A DNA stretch of 64,000 nt from contig NZ_CP061725.1 of NCBI RefSeq assembly GCF_014764405.1, positions 3,844,001-3,908,000 of the forward strand, in the 5' to 3' direction. Origin of the DNA: Micromonospora craniellae (GTDB taxonomy: Bacteria > Actinomycetota > Actinomycetes > Mycobacteriales > Micromonosporaceae). Shown one piece after another: positions 24,799 to 33,754 of the stretch; the first letter of the stretch is position 1, and every line of letters begins with the position of its first letter. The notes beneath the pieces are model-generated. The model saw nothing but the letters and a program-made list of their open reading frames with translations, ran no database searches and was not told the origin of the DNA. Both the position numbers and the translations under genes were made by a program.

Positions 24799-26490
24799 AT
24801 GGAGCTACCGACCGTCGGCCTGCCCACGTTGCCGAACCTGCTGGCCGCTCCGGCACCCGGCTGGGTGGAGACCACCGACGTTATCGTGGTCGGCTCCGGG
24901 GTGGCCGGGTTGACCGCCGCGCTGCACCTGCGCCAGGCCGGTCTGCACGTCACGGTCGTCACCAAGGTCAACATCGACGAGGGCTCGACCCGCTGGGCCC
25001 AGGGCGGCATCGCGGCGGTCCTCGATCCGGCGGACACCCCGGCGATGCACGCCTCGGACACCGAGATCGCCGGGGTCGGCCTCTGCGACCCGGCGGCGGT
25101 GCGGGTACTTGTCGAGGAAGGGCCGACCCGACTGCGCGAGCTGATGCGGATCGGTGCCGAGTTCGACCGCAACCCGGACGGCTCGCTGATGCTCACCCGC
25201 GAGGGCGGGCACCGCGCCGACCGGATCGTGCACGCCGGCGGCGACGCGACCGGTGCGGAGGTACAGCGCGCCCTGCACGAGTCGGTCCGCCGCGACCCGT
25301 GGATCCGGCTGGTCGAGCACGCGCTGGTGCTGGACCTGCTCCGCGCACCCGGCGACGGCCCGGACGGGCTCGGCCCGGCGTGCGGCATCACCCTGCACGT
25401 GCTCGGCGAGGGCAGCGAGGACGGTGTCGGCGCCATCCTGGGCCGCGCCGTGGTGCTTGCCACCGGCGGGATGGGGCAGATCTTCGCGGCGACCACCAAC
25501 CCCGCCGTCTCCACCGGCGACGGCGTGGCGCTGGCCCTGCGTGTCGGTGCGGCGGTCACCGACGTGGAGTTCGTGCAGTTCCACCCGACCGCGCTGATCA
25601 TGCCGCCGGCCGCTCGGGTGCCCAGTGCCGGGCACGCCCAGCAGCCCCTGGTCTCCGAGGCGCTGCGGGGCGAGGGCGCGTACCTGGTGGACGCCGACGG
25701 CAAGCGGTTCATGCTCGGCCAGCACGAACTCGCCGAGCTGGCGCCCCGGGACGTGGTGGCCAAGGGCATCCACCGGGTCCTGCTGGCGACCGGGGAGGAC
25801 CACGTCCACCTCGACGCCCGGCACCTCGGCGGCGACTTCCTGGCCCGACGTTTCCCCACCATCGTCGCCTCGTGCCTGGCCATCGGCGTCGACCCGGGAG
25901 CCGACCTGATCCCGGTCGCCCCGGCCGCCCACTACGCCTCGGGCGGGGTCCGCACCGACCTGCGCGGCCGGACCTCCATCCCCGGCCTGTACGCCTGCGG
26001 CGAGGTCGCCTGCACCGGAGTGCACGGCGCCAACCGGCTGGCCAGCAACTCGCTGCTGGAGGGGCTGGTCTTCTCCCGGCGGATCGCCGACGACATCGCG
26101 TCCGGCCTGCCCGAGCAGGCTCGCCCAGCGGACACCGGAGCGTGGCGCGGCGGCACCGGCTGGGTGGTGCCGGCCGCGACGACCTCGACGCTGCAAGCGG
26201 CGATGACCCGGGGCGCCGGCGTGCTCCGCTCCGCGGGGACGCTTGCCGCGACCGCCGCCGAACTGGTCGACCTGGGCACCGGTCGGGGCACCCCGCGTAC
26301 CGCCGACTGGGAGGCGACGAACATCCTCACGGTGGCCGCCACGCTGGTCGCCGCCGCGTACGCGCGGCAGGAGACCCGTGGCTGCCACTGGCGGGAGGAC
26401 TATGGGACGGCAGACGAGCGATGGCAGGGGCATCTGGTCGGCGCGGTGAGCGCGCAGGGCCGGTTGACGACCCGGTGGGAGGAGAGCTGA
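24799..26490 (+). CDS. nadB: L-aspartate oxidase
   Basis: The protein has 563 aa. FAD-dependent oxidation of L-aspartate to iminoaspartate is the first step of de novo NAD synthesis. FAD motif VVGSGVAGLTAALHL (about 32-46), GSTRWAQGGIAAV (about 63-75), HTxGxD-like HAGGDATGAEV, and QFHPTAL near 258 are all present. The ATG at 24799 was chosen by homology. The last base of its TGA is the first base of the nadC ATG. The quinolinate synthase gene nadA is not in the window. Confidence 0.96.
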   Translation: MELPTVGLPTLPNLLAAPAPGWVETTDVIVVGSGVAGLTAALHLRQAGLHVTVVTKVNIDEGSTRWAQGGIAAVLDPADTPAMHASDTEIAGVGLCDPAAVRVLVEEGPTRLRELMRIGAEFDRNPDGSLMLTREGGHRADRIVHAGGDATGAEVQRALHESVRRDPWIRLVEHALVLDLLRAPGDGPDGLGPACGITLHVLGEGSEDGVGAILGRAVVLATGGMGQIFAATTNPAVSTGDGVALALRVGAAVTDVEFVQFHPTALIMPPAARVPSAGHAQQPLVSEALRGEGAYLVDADGKRFMLGQHELAELAPRDVVAKGIHRVLLATGEDHVHLDARHLGGDFLARRFPTIVASCLAIGVDPGADLIPVAPAAHYASGGVRTDLRGRTSIPGLYACGEVACTGVHGANRLASNSLLEGLVFSRRIADDIASGLPEQARPADTGAWRGGTGWVVPAATTSTLQAAMTRGAGVLRSAGTLAATAAELVDLGTGRGTPRTADWEATNILTVAATLVAAAYARQETRGCHWREDYGTADERWQGHLVGAVSAQGRLTTRWEES

Positions 26491-27383
26491 TGGCGGACAC
26501 GGCACGGATGCTGCACGAGAACGGCCTCGACCTGGCGCAGGTGCGCCGGATCGTCGAGACTGCCCTGGTCGAGGACCTCGGCCCGGACCTGCTCGACGTC
26601 ACCAGCGTCGCCACCATCCCGGCCACCCAGACCGACACCGCCGACCTGGTGGCCCGGGCCGACGGGGTGGTCGCCGGGCTGACCGTCGCCGCCGCCGTGT
26701 TCGAGCTGGCCGGCGAGGTGACCGGGACGGGGCGTACCGTCGAGGTGTCGCTGGTGGCCCGCGACGGCGAGCGGGTGGCCCGGGGCGACGTGCTCGCCAC
26801 GGTCACCGGCCCCACCCGGGTGCTGCTCACGGCCGAGCGGACCGCGCTGAACCTGCTCTGCCGGATGTCCGGCGTCGCCACCCACACCCGGGCCTGGGCG
26901 GATGCCCTGGCCGGCAGCAAGGCGATGGTCCTGGACACCCGCAAGACCACGCCCGGCCTGCGCGCTCTGGAGAAGTACGCGGTCCGTGCCGGCGGCGGCA
27001 CGAACAAGCGGATGGGCCTGCATGACGTCGCCATGGTCAAGGACAACCACAAGTTCGCCGCAGGTGGTATCGCCGCCGCCTACCGACGGGTCCGTGAGGC
27101 GTTCCCGGACGTACCGGTGCAGGTGGAGGTGGACACCCTCGCCGAGGCGGTGGAGGCGGTGGAGGCCGGGGCGGCCTTCCTGCTGCTGGACAACATGCCC
27201 CCGGCGACGCTGCGCGCGGTGGTGGCGGCCGTGGGCGACCGGGCCGAGTTGGAGGCGACCGGCGGGCTCACCCTCGCCGATGCCGCCGAGGTGGGCGCCA
27301 CCGGCGTCGACTTCCTCTCCGTCGGCGCGCTCACCCACTCGTCGCCGATCCTGGACATCGCCCTGGACCTGCGTACGGAGTGA
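26490..27383 (+). CDS. nadC: Nicotinate-nucleotide pyrophosphorylase (carboxylating)
   Basis: The protein has 297 aa. It converts quinolinate and PRPP to nicotinate mononucleotide with loss of CO2. LLTAERTALNLLCRMSGVAT (about 111-130), LDTRKTTPGLRALEKYAV (about 149-166), GGGTNKRMGLHD and MVKDNH, and EVEVDTLAEA form the QPRTase core. The start shares one base with the nadB stop. It ends 19 bp before coaX. Confidence 0.97.
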   Translation: MADTARMLHENGLDLAQVRRIVETALVEDLGPDLLDVTSVATIPATQTDTADLVARADGVVAGLTVAAAVFELAGEVTGTGRTVEVSLVARDGERVARGDVLATVTGPTRVLLTAERTALNLLCRMSGVATHTRAWADALAGSKAMVLDTRKTTPGLRALEKYAVRAGGGTNKRMGLHDVAMVKDNHKFAAGGIAAAYRRVREAFPDVPVQVEVDTLAEAVEAVEAGAAFLLLDNMPPATLRAVVAAVGDRAELEATGGLTLADAAEVGATGVDFLSVGALTHSSPILDIALDLRTE

Positions 27384-27390
27384 CCCCGTC

Positions 27391-27396
27391 TAGGCT
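27391..27396 (+). promoter_or_regulatory. Probable -10 box of coaX, leaderless
   Basis: TAGGCT lies 6 nt before GTG 27403, in the 19-bp gap after nadC. No Shine-Dalgarno site is present. Confidence 0.4.
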
Positions 27397-27402
27397 TCGT
27401 GC

Positions 27403-28161
27403 GTGCTGCTCTGCATCGACATCGGGAACACCAACACCGTCCTGGCGACCTTCGACGGTGACAAGCTGGTGCACAACTGGCGGATCAAGACCGACGCCCG
27501 ATCCACCGCCGACGAGCTGGGCCTGATGTTCCGGGGGCTGCTCGTCGGGGACGCCGTCGAGATCACCGGGGTGGCCGCCTGTTCGACCGTCCCGGCCGCC
27601 CTGCGCTCGCTGCGGACCATGCTGACCCGCTACTACGGGGAACTGCCGAGCGTCATCGTGGAGCCGGGCGTCCGTACCGGCGTGCAGCTGGCCATCGACA
27701 ACCCCAAGGAGGTCGGGTCCGACCGGGTGGTCAACACGCTGGCGGCCTACACCCTCTACGGCGGACCGTCGATCGTGGTCGACTTCGGCACCACCACCAA
27801 CTTCGACGTGATCAGCGGCCGGGGCGAGTTCCTCGGTGGCGCGTTCGCGCCCGGCATCGAGATCTCCTTCGACGCGCTCGCCGCTCGCGCCGCCCAGTTG
27901 CGAAAGGTGGAGGCGACCAGGCCCCGGTCGGTGATCGGCAAGAACACCGTCGAATGCCTCCAGGCCGGGCTGTACTTCGGCTTCGCCGGCCAGGTGGACC
28001 GGATCGTCGAGCGGATGGCCGCCGAGCTGGGTGAGCTGAAGGCGGTCATCGCCACCGGCGGGCTGGCGTCGCTGGTGCTCAACGAGTGCCGGACGATCAC
28101 GCACCACGAGCCGATGATCACGTTGATCGGGTTACGCATGGTGTACGAGCGGAACGTCTGA
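27403..28161 (+). CDS. coaX: Type III pantothenate kinase
   Basis: The protein has 252 aa. It phosphorylates pantothenate, the first step from pantothenate to CoA. ASKHA-fold motifs are clear: MLLCIDIGNTNTVLATFDG at the N-terminus with catalytic Asp, VEPGVRTGV, GSDRVVNTLAAY, and DFGTTTNFDVI for phosphate binding. With panC and panD nearby it places the whole pantothenate-to-CoA entry in one region. Confidence 0.96.
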   Translation: MLLCIDIGNTNTVLATFDGDKLVHNWRIKTDARSTADELGLMFRGLLVGDAVEITGVAACSTVPAALRSLRTMLTRYYGELPSVIVEPGVRTGVQLAIDNPKEVGSDRVVNTLAAYTLYGGPSIVVDFGTTTNFDVISGRGEFLGGAFAPGIEISFDALAARAAQLRKVEATRPRSVIGKNTVECLQAGLYFGFAGQVDRIVERMAAELGELKAVIATGGLASLVLNECRTITHHEPMITLIGLRMVYERNV

Positions 28162-28194
28162 CGCTTTCGGGGTTTTGGCTGGTTGTGTGTGTGT

Positions 28195-28219
28195 GGGGGG
28201 GGGGGGGGGGGGGGGGGGG
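28195..28219. repeat. Run of 25 G after a GT dinucleotide repeat
   Basis: A GTGTGTGTGT stretch leads directly into 25 consecutive G on the plus strand, in the 208-bp gap between coaX and lysS. The tract could slip during replication, form G-quadruplex, or be a sequencing artefact. It does not lie in a coding frame. Confidence 0.85.
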
Positions 28220-28369
28220 CGGTGCGTCCGTTTGTTGGGGTGGGTGTGGGTGGTGTGGTTCGGAGTGGGGGCGGTCATGACGGGCAGGCTATCCAGTAAC
28301 GGTCGCCTGGGCGCTTGAGTACGCTCGGGGCTTGACCCCGCCCGAATTCTCACTCCGAGGAAGCGTGCC

Positions 28370-29878
28370 GTGACCCAGCAGAGCCCCGTGCCAGTCGACC
28401 CCGCCGACGACCTTCCCGAGCAGATGAAGGTCCGCCGGGAGAAGCGGGACCGGATGCTCGCCGACGGCGTCGAGCCGTACCCGGTCAGCTTCCTGCGGAC
28501 CAGCACGCTGGCCCAGGTGCGGGAGCGCTACGCCGATCTGCCGACGGACACCGCCACCGGCGACCAGGTGTCGGTCACCGGCCGGGTGATCTTCGTACGG
28601 AACACCGGCAAGCTCTGCTTCGCCACGCTGCGCGACGGCGACGGCACCGAACTTCAGGCGATGCTCTCGCTGGACCGGGTCGGCCCCGAGCGGCTGGAGG
28701 ACTGGAAGCGGCTGGTCGACCTCGGCGATCTCGTCGGGGTCACCGGCGAGGTGATCAGCAGCCGCCGGGGCGAGTTGTCCGTGCTGGCGCAGGAGTGGGT
28801 GACCACCGCCAAGGCGCTGCGCCCGCTGCCGGTGGCACACAAGCCGCTGAGCGAGGAGGCCAGGGTCCGGCAGCGCTACGTCGACCTGATCGTGCGTCCG
28901 CAGGCCCGCCAGGTGGTTCGTACGCGTGCGACGACGGTCCGCAGCCTTCGTGATTCTCTGCACAGTACGGGTTTCATCGAGGTGGAGACCCCGATGTTGC
29001 AGTTGCTGCACGGTGGCGCGACGGCCCGCCCTTTCGTGACCCACAGCAATGCACTCGACACCGATCTGTATCTGCGAATCGCGCCAGAACTGTTTCTCAA
29101 GCGCGCCGTGGTCGGCGGTGTCGAGCGGGTCTTCGAGATCAACCGCAACTTCCGTAATGAGGGCATCGACTCTTCGCACTCCCCGGAGTTCGCGATGCTG
29201 GAGGTGTACCAGGCGTACGGCGACTACAACACGATGGCCGAACTGACCCGCAATCTCGTGCAGCAGGCGGCGGTCGCGGTGGCCGGGTCGACGGTGGTCA
29301 CCCATGCGGACGGGCAGGAGTTCGACCTCGGCGGTGAGTGGCGTTCGGTCAGCTTGTTCGGCGTGCTTTCCGAGGCGCTCGGCGAGGAGGTCACGGTACG
29401 CACCGAGCACACTCGCCTGGTCGAGTACGCGGACAAGGTGGGCCTGACCGTCGACCCCAGGTGGGGATCGGGCAAGCTGGTCGAGGAGCTGTTCGAGGAG
29501 TTGGTGGTGCCCGGCCTGGTGGCACCCACCTTCGTGCGGGACTACCCGGAGGAGACCAGCCCGCTGACCCGTGGACACCGCGAGAAGCCGGGGCTGGCCG
29601 AGAAGTGGGACCTGTACGTGCGCGGGGTCGAACTGGCCACCGCGTACTCGGAGCTGGTCGACCCGGTGGTGCAGCGGGAACGGCTGGTCGCCCAGGCGCA
29701 ACTGGGTGCCCGTGGTGACGACGAGGCGATGCGGCTCGACGAGGACTTTCTCCGGGCGATGGAGTACGGAATGCCGCCGGCGGGTGGCATGGGAATGGGA
29801 ATCGACAGGCTCCTGATGGCGCTGACCGGCCTCGGAATTCGGGAAACCATCCTCTTCCCCTTGGTTCGCCCCGAGTAG
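28370..29878 (+). CDS. lysS: Lysyl-tRNA synthetase, class II
   Basis: The protein has 502 aa. It charges tRNA-Lys. An OB-fold anticodon domain (about 45-150, VSVTGRVIFVRNTGKLCFATL) precedes the class II catalytic core. Motif 2 is at about 255-275 (VFEINRNFRNEGIDSSHSPEF) and motif 3 is GMGMGIDRLLMALTG near 480. FIEVETPML is motif 1. The start is GTG 28370; a GAGGAAGC ribosome site lies 7 nt upstream. It is followed by lsr2 in the same direction, each with its own promoter. Confidence 0.97.
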   Translation: MTQQSPVPVDPADDLPEQMKVRREKRDRMLADGVEPYPVSFLRTSTLAQVRERYADLPTDTATGDQVSVTGRVIFVRNTGKLCFATLRDGDGTELQAMLSLDRVGPERLEDWKRLVDLGDLVGVTGEVISSRRGELSVLAQEWVTTAKALRPLPVAHKPLSEEARVRQRYVDLIVRPQARQVVRTRATTVRSLRDSLHSTGFIEVETPMLQLLHGGATARPFVTHSNALDTDLYLRIAPELFLKRAVVGGVERVFEINRNFRNEGIDSSHSPEFAMLEVYQAYGDYNTMAELTRNLVQQAAVAVAGSTVVTHADGQEFDLGGEWRSVSLFGVLSEALGEEVTVRTEHTRLVEYADKVGLTVDPRWGSGKLVEELFEELVVPGLVAPTFVRDYPEETSPLTRGHREKPGLAEKWDLYVRGVELATAYSELVDPVVQRERLVAQAQLGARGDDEAMRLDEDFLRAMEYGMPPAGGMGMGIDRLLMALTGLGIRETILFPLVRPE

Positions 29879-29914
29879 TCGACACGAAACTTTCCGCCGC
29901 GTTGCCGGATCCTA

Positions 29915-29945
29915 TTGACGCAGCAAGCATCTGACGGACTATTGT
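29915..29945 (+). promoter_or_regulatory. Probable lsr2 promoter
   Basis: TTGACG (29915-29920) and TATTGT (29940-29945) with a 19-bp spacer lie in the 118-bp gap upstream of lsr2. It is one of the few TTGAC-type -35 boxes in the window. Confidence 0.45.
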
Positions 29946-29996
29946 GCTCTGGTAACTGGCAGGTGCACCGAACCCTGCTCGAAAGGAATGTGGGAC

Positions 29997-30347
29997 GTGG
30001 CCAAGCAGATCATTCACAAGCTGGTCGATGACCTGGACGGCGGGGACGCGGACGAGACTGTCAAGTTCGCGCTCGACGGCGTTCAGTACGAGATCGACCT
30101 GTCGAGTTCGAACGCCGAGAAATTGCGTGACGCATTCGCCCCGTACGTCGCCGGTGGTGCGAAGGTGGGACGTGGTGGCGTGGTCGTCGGTGGGCGTGCC
30201 GCCCGGGGCCGGGGCGGCGCCACGGCCGACCGTGAACAGAACAAGGCCATCCGGGCCTGGGCCCGCAAGTCCGGCAAGGAGATCTCGGACCGGGGTCGGA
30301 TCCCCCAGGAGATCGTCGACGAGTACCACTCCAAGGCCGGTCACTGA
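29997..30347 (+). CDS. lsr2: Lsr2 nucleoid-associated DNA-bridging protein
   Basis: The protein has 116 aa from GTG 29997 (MAKQIIHKLVDDLDGG). An ATG at 29988 is too close to the GAAAGG ribosome site. The N-terminal dimerisation region (1-60) includes DETVKFALDGVQYEIDLS. The C-terminal domain has the RAWARKSGKEISDRGRIP motif, in which RGR inserts in the minor groove of AT-rich DNA. Lsr2 is the H-NS-like silencer of horizontally acquired DNA in actinobacteria. Confidence 0.95.
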   Translation: MAKQIIHKLVDDLDGGDADETVKFALDGVQYEIDLSSSNAEKLRDAFAPYVAGGAKVGRGGVVVGGRAARGRGGATADREQNKAIRAWARKSGKEISDRGRIPQEIVDEYHSKAGH

Positions 30348-30432
30348 GATCAGGTCGTCCGCCACGCCGGTTCGGAGCGCGTCTCCGGGCCGGCGCGGTC
30401 GTCTGGTGGGACTGTTCGGAGCGGGCCGGACG

Positions 30433-30475
30433 CCGTCCACAGCCTGTGGACGGGTTGTCCACAGGCTGTGGACGG
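30433..30475. promoter_or_regulatory. Cluster of DnaA-box-like inverted repeats
   Basis: Two adjacent palindromes carry four TGTGGA/TCCACA half-sites, including one exact TTGTCCACA (30455-30463), the DnaA box of high-GC actinobacteria. A further GTCCACAG occurs near 30530. Spacing is compact. Confidence 0.55.
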
Positions 30476-30548
30476 CGGTCGAGGGGTGGCCGTCCGGTGC
30501 CGGGAGGGCTTCGTGCGGTGCTCCCTGCGGTCCACAGCTCGTGGTCGA

Positions 30549-30566
30549 ATTTCGCTCTGCGCGTAC
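30549..30566. promoter_or_regulatory. Candidate ClgR operator upstream of clpC
   Basis: ATTTCGCTCTGCGCGTAC fits the CGC-N5-GCG pattern described for the Clp regulator ClgR with two mismatches in the centre. It lies about 215 bp before clpC. Weak evidence. Confidence 0.25.
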
Positions 30567-30780
30567 AGGCGCCGTGCCCGGAACACCGGTTGAGCGTGGA
30601 TGGTTGTGCAAAACGACGCGTACCGGGCGATCGTCGGCGACACACGAGGTCAGCCGAGTCGGTCCGCGGCGATAGAGTAAAGAGGCGCGGACGCCCGTCC
30701 TGGGCGCTCGCGTATCCGGCCCCGCCGAGAGTCTTGACCACCAAGATCGAGTGCGCACGGCACGTGAGGAGCACGAGGGC

Positions 30781-33314
30781 ATGTTCGAGCGGTTCACCGA
30801 CCGAGCGCGACGGGTTGTCGTCCTGGCCCAGGAAGAGGCCCGGATGCTCAATCACAACTACATCGGTACGGAGCACATCCTGTTGGGCCTGATCCATGAG
30901 GGTGAGGGCGTTGCGGCGAAGGCCCTGGAGAGTTTGGGGATCTCGCTGGAGGGCGTCCGCCAGCAGGTGGAGGAGATCATCGGCCAGGGTCAGCAGGCGC
31001 CGAGCGGGCACATCCCGTTCACGCCGCGGGCGAAGAAGGTGTTGGAGCTGTCGCTGCGCGAGGCTCTGCAGCTGGGCCACAACTACATCGGTACGGAGCA
31101 CATCCTGTTGGGCCTGATCCGTGAGGGTGAGGGCGTGGCTGCGCAGGTGCTGGTGAAGCTGGGCGCGGACCTGAACCGGGTTCGGCAGCAGGTGATCCAG
31201 TTGCTTTCCGGTTATCAGGGCAAGGAGCCGGCCGCTGCCGGCACTGCCCCGGGTGAGGCGGCCCCGTCGACCAGTCTGGTGCTGGACCAGTTCGGGCGGA
31301 ATCTGACGCAGGCGGCTCGGGAGGGCAAGCTTGATCCGGTGATCGGGCGGGAGAAGGAGATCGAGCGGGTGATGCAGGTGCTCTCCCGCCGGACGAAGAA
31401 CAACCCGGTGCTGATCGGTGAGCCTGGCGTCGGTAAGACGGCTGTGGTGGAGGGCCTGTCGCAGAAGATCATCAAGGGTGAGGTGCCGGAGACGCTCAAG
31501 GACAAGCAGCTCTACACGCTTGACCTGGGTGCGCTGGTGGCGGGTTCCCGCTACCGGGGTGACTTCGAGGAGCGCCTGAAGAAGGTGCTCAAGGAGATCC
31601 GTACCCGGGGCGACATCATCCTGTTCATCGACGAGATTCACACCCTTGTCGGTGCCGGGCGGCGGAGGGCGCGATCGACGCGGCGAGCATTTTGAAGCCG
31701 ATGCTGGCCCGTGGTGAGTTGCAGACCATCGGTGCGACCACGCTGGACGAGTACCGTAAGCATTTGGAGAAGGACGCCGCGTTGGAGCGTCGTTTCCAGC
31801 CGATCCAGGTGGGTGAGCCGTCGCTGGCGCACACCATCGAGATTTTGAAGGGTCTGCGGGATCGGTACGAGGCGCACCACCGGGTGAGCATCACGGATGC
31901 GGCGTTGGTGGCGGCGGCGACGCTGGCCGACCGGTACATCTCGGATCGGTTCCTGCCGGACAAGGCGATCGATTTGATCGATGAGGCCGGCGCGCGGATG
32001 CGGATCCGTCGGATGACCGCGCCGCCGGACCTGCGTGACTTCGATGAGCGGATCGCTCAGGTGCGTCGGGACAAGGAGTCCGCGATCGACGCGCAGGACT
32101 TCGAGCGGGCTGCGCAGTTGCGCGACAAGGAGAAGCAGCTGTTGGGTCAGAAGGCGCAGCGGGAGAAGGAGTGGAAGGCCGGTGACCTGGACGTCGTGTC
32201 CGAGGTCGACGACGAGCAGATCGCCGAGGTGCTGGGCAACTGGACGGGCATCCCGGTCTACAAGTTGACCGAGGAGGAGACCTCGCGCCTGCTGCGCATG
32301 GAGGACGAGCTGCATAAGCGCGTCATCGGCCAGGAGGACGCGGTCAAGGCGGTCTCGAAGGCGATCCGGCGTACCCGCGCCGGCCTGAAGGACCCGAAGC
32401 GTCCGTCGGGGTCGTTCATCTTCGCCGGTCCGTCGGGTGTCGGTAAGACCGAGTTGTCCAAGGCCCTCGCGGAGTTCCTGTTCGGGTCCGAGGACGCCCT
32501 GATCCAGTTGGACATGTCCGAGTTCCACGACCGGTACACCGTGTCGCGGTTGGTGGGTGCGCCTCCCGGCTACGTCGGGTACGACGAGGGCGGGCAGCTG
32601 ACCGAGAAGGTGCGGCGTCGGCCGTTCTCCGTGGTCCTGTTCGACGAGATCGAGAAGGCCCACCCGGACGTGTTCAACACGCTCCTGCAGATCCTGGAGG
32701 ACGGTCGGCTCACCGACGGTCAGGGTCGGATCGTGGACTTCAAGAACACGGTCATCATCCTGACCACCAACCTCGGCACCCGGGACGTGGCCAAGGCGGT
32801 CTCGCTCGGCTTCCAGCAGTCGGAGGACTCCGAGTCCAACTACGACCGGATGAAGCAGAAGGTCAACGACGAACTCAAGCAGCACTTCCGGCCCGAGTTC
32901 CTCAACCGCATCGACGACACCATCGTCTTCCACCAACTGCGCCAGAACGAGATCCTCCAGATCGTGGACATCATGATCGCCCGGATCGAGACCCAGCTAC
33001 GCAACAAGGACATGGGCCTCGAACTCACCGACAACGCCAAGAAGTACCTGGCGGTCAAGGGCTTCGACCCCGTCCTCGGCGCACGGCCGCTACGCCGCAC
33101 CATCCAACGCGACATCGAAGACAACCTCTCCGAACGAATCCTGTTCAACGAACTCACCCCCGGCCAGATCGTCGTCGTGGACTGCGAAGGCGACCCCAAC
33201 GACATCGACAAGTCCACACTCGTCTTCAAGGGCTCCGACCGGCCGGTCGCCGTGCCGGACGCGGTCCCGGCCGACCTCGGCGGCAGCACCGCTGCGGCGG
33301 GCGCGGACGAGTAG
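30781..33314 (+). pseudogene. clpC: ClpC AAA+ chaperone-protease ATPase, frameshifted by one missing G
   Basis: With one base restored the protein has 844 aa and is complete. The order is two Clp_N repeats (1-145), D1 with Walker A GEPGVGKTAV near 214, a UVR/M-domain (DFERAAQLRDKEKQLLGQK near 440), and D2 with GPSGVGKTEL near 550. As given, the first frame ends at 31695 after IHTLVGAGRRRARSTRRAF, and the second frame resumes before KPMLARGELQTIGATTLDEY (31692-33314). The family reads LVGAGAAEGAID here, so a G is missing in the GGG run at 31657-31659. ClpC unfolds substrates for ClpP and is essential in related genera. A sequencing or assembly error is therefore more likely than a real loss. 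Confidence 0.9.
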
Positions 33315-33335
33315 GTAACCGGCTGGTCCGACCAG

Positions 33336-33369
33336 CGGCGGCCCGGTGGCATCTGCCACCGGGCCGCCG
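33336..33369. terminator. Hairpin terminator of clpC
   Basis: Perfect 16-bp arms (CGGCGGCCCGGTGGCA and complement) around a 2-nt centre, 22 nt after the clpC stop. Confidence 0.75.
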
Positions 33370-33754
33370 TCGTGTGTCGACGCCTTGGCGGCTGCTGCCC
33401 TGAATCCGACATCTGGTCGGTTTGGTCGCACCCGGTCGTATTCCACAGCTTGCGGGTGCCCAGGATGAGCCCCGTCACCGACCGGCTGGGCATGGGCCGG
33501 TGCTCCGAGCGGTTCTGTCAGGGGCACTCGCGGCGGCTCCCGTGCGCAGCCGGCGTCGGCGGCCCCGCTTGCCCCGTAGGGCAGCTCGCGTACGCCCGGT
33601 AAGCCCGGAATGTGTGGCCTACCCGAGCCGTTGCACCCATGGCAGGGCACCCCACCGATCGTGGTGCCACCCGCTCGTTCCTTCCGATGCGGTATCCGCA
33701 CCCTCCCTGTACGTCCGGGTGTCGTGTCGATCCCCCGAGCTGGAAGGCATGATC
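33370..33754. other. Intergenic region before the C39-like gene
   Basis: After the clpC terminator about 385 bases carry no convincing gene. A 76-codon open frame (33372-33602) has no ribosome site or recognisable sequence. A long 5' leader of the C39-like gene is possible, but no known riboswitch pattern was recognised. Confidence 0.4.

Larger units (their letters stand above)
30348..30780. other. lsr2-clpC intergenic region with candidate regulatory sites
   Basis: No gene is seen in 433 bases. It holds a cluster of DnaA-box-like sequences (30433-30475), a candidate ClgR box (30549-30566) and a TAGAGT box at 30673-30678 that could start a clpC mRNA with a leader of about 95 nt. Confidence 0.5.

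Noticed and set aside
24805..26505. A 566-codon minus-strand open frame
   Set aside because: It mirrors nadB, which has full motif support.
30061..31641. A 526-codon minus-strand open frame over lsr2-clpC
   Set aside because: It is antisense to two conserved genes; codons are low-complexity Arg/Leu/His.
31650..31700. Programmed ribosomal frameshift in clpC
   Set aside because: No slippery heptamer or following structure is evident, and one missing base exactly restores the family sequence.
33372..33602. A 76-codon plus ORF in the clpC-C39 gap
   Set aside because: No ribosome site, no family, and it begins in the terminator region. Kept only as part of the intergenic description.
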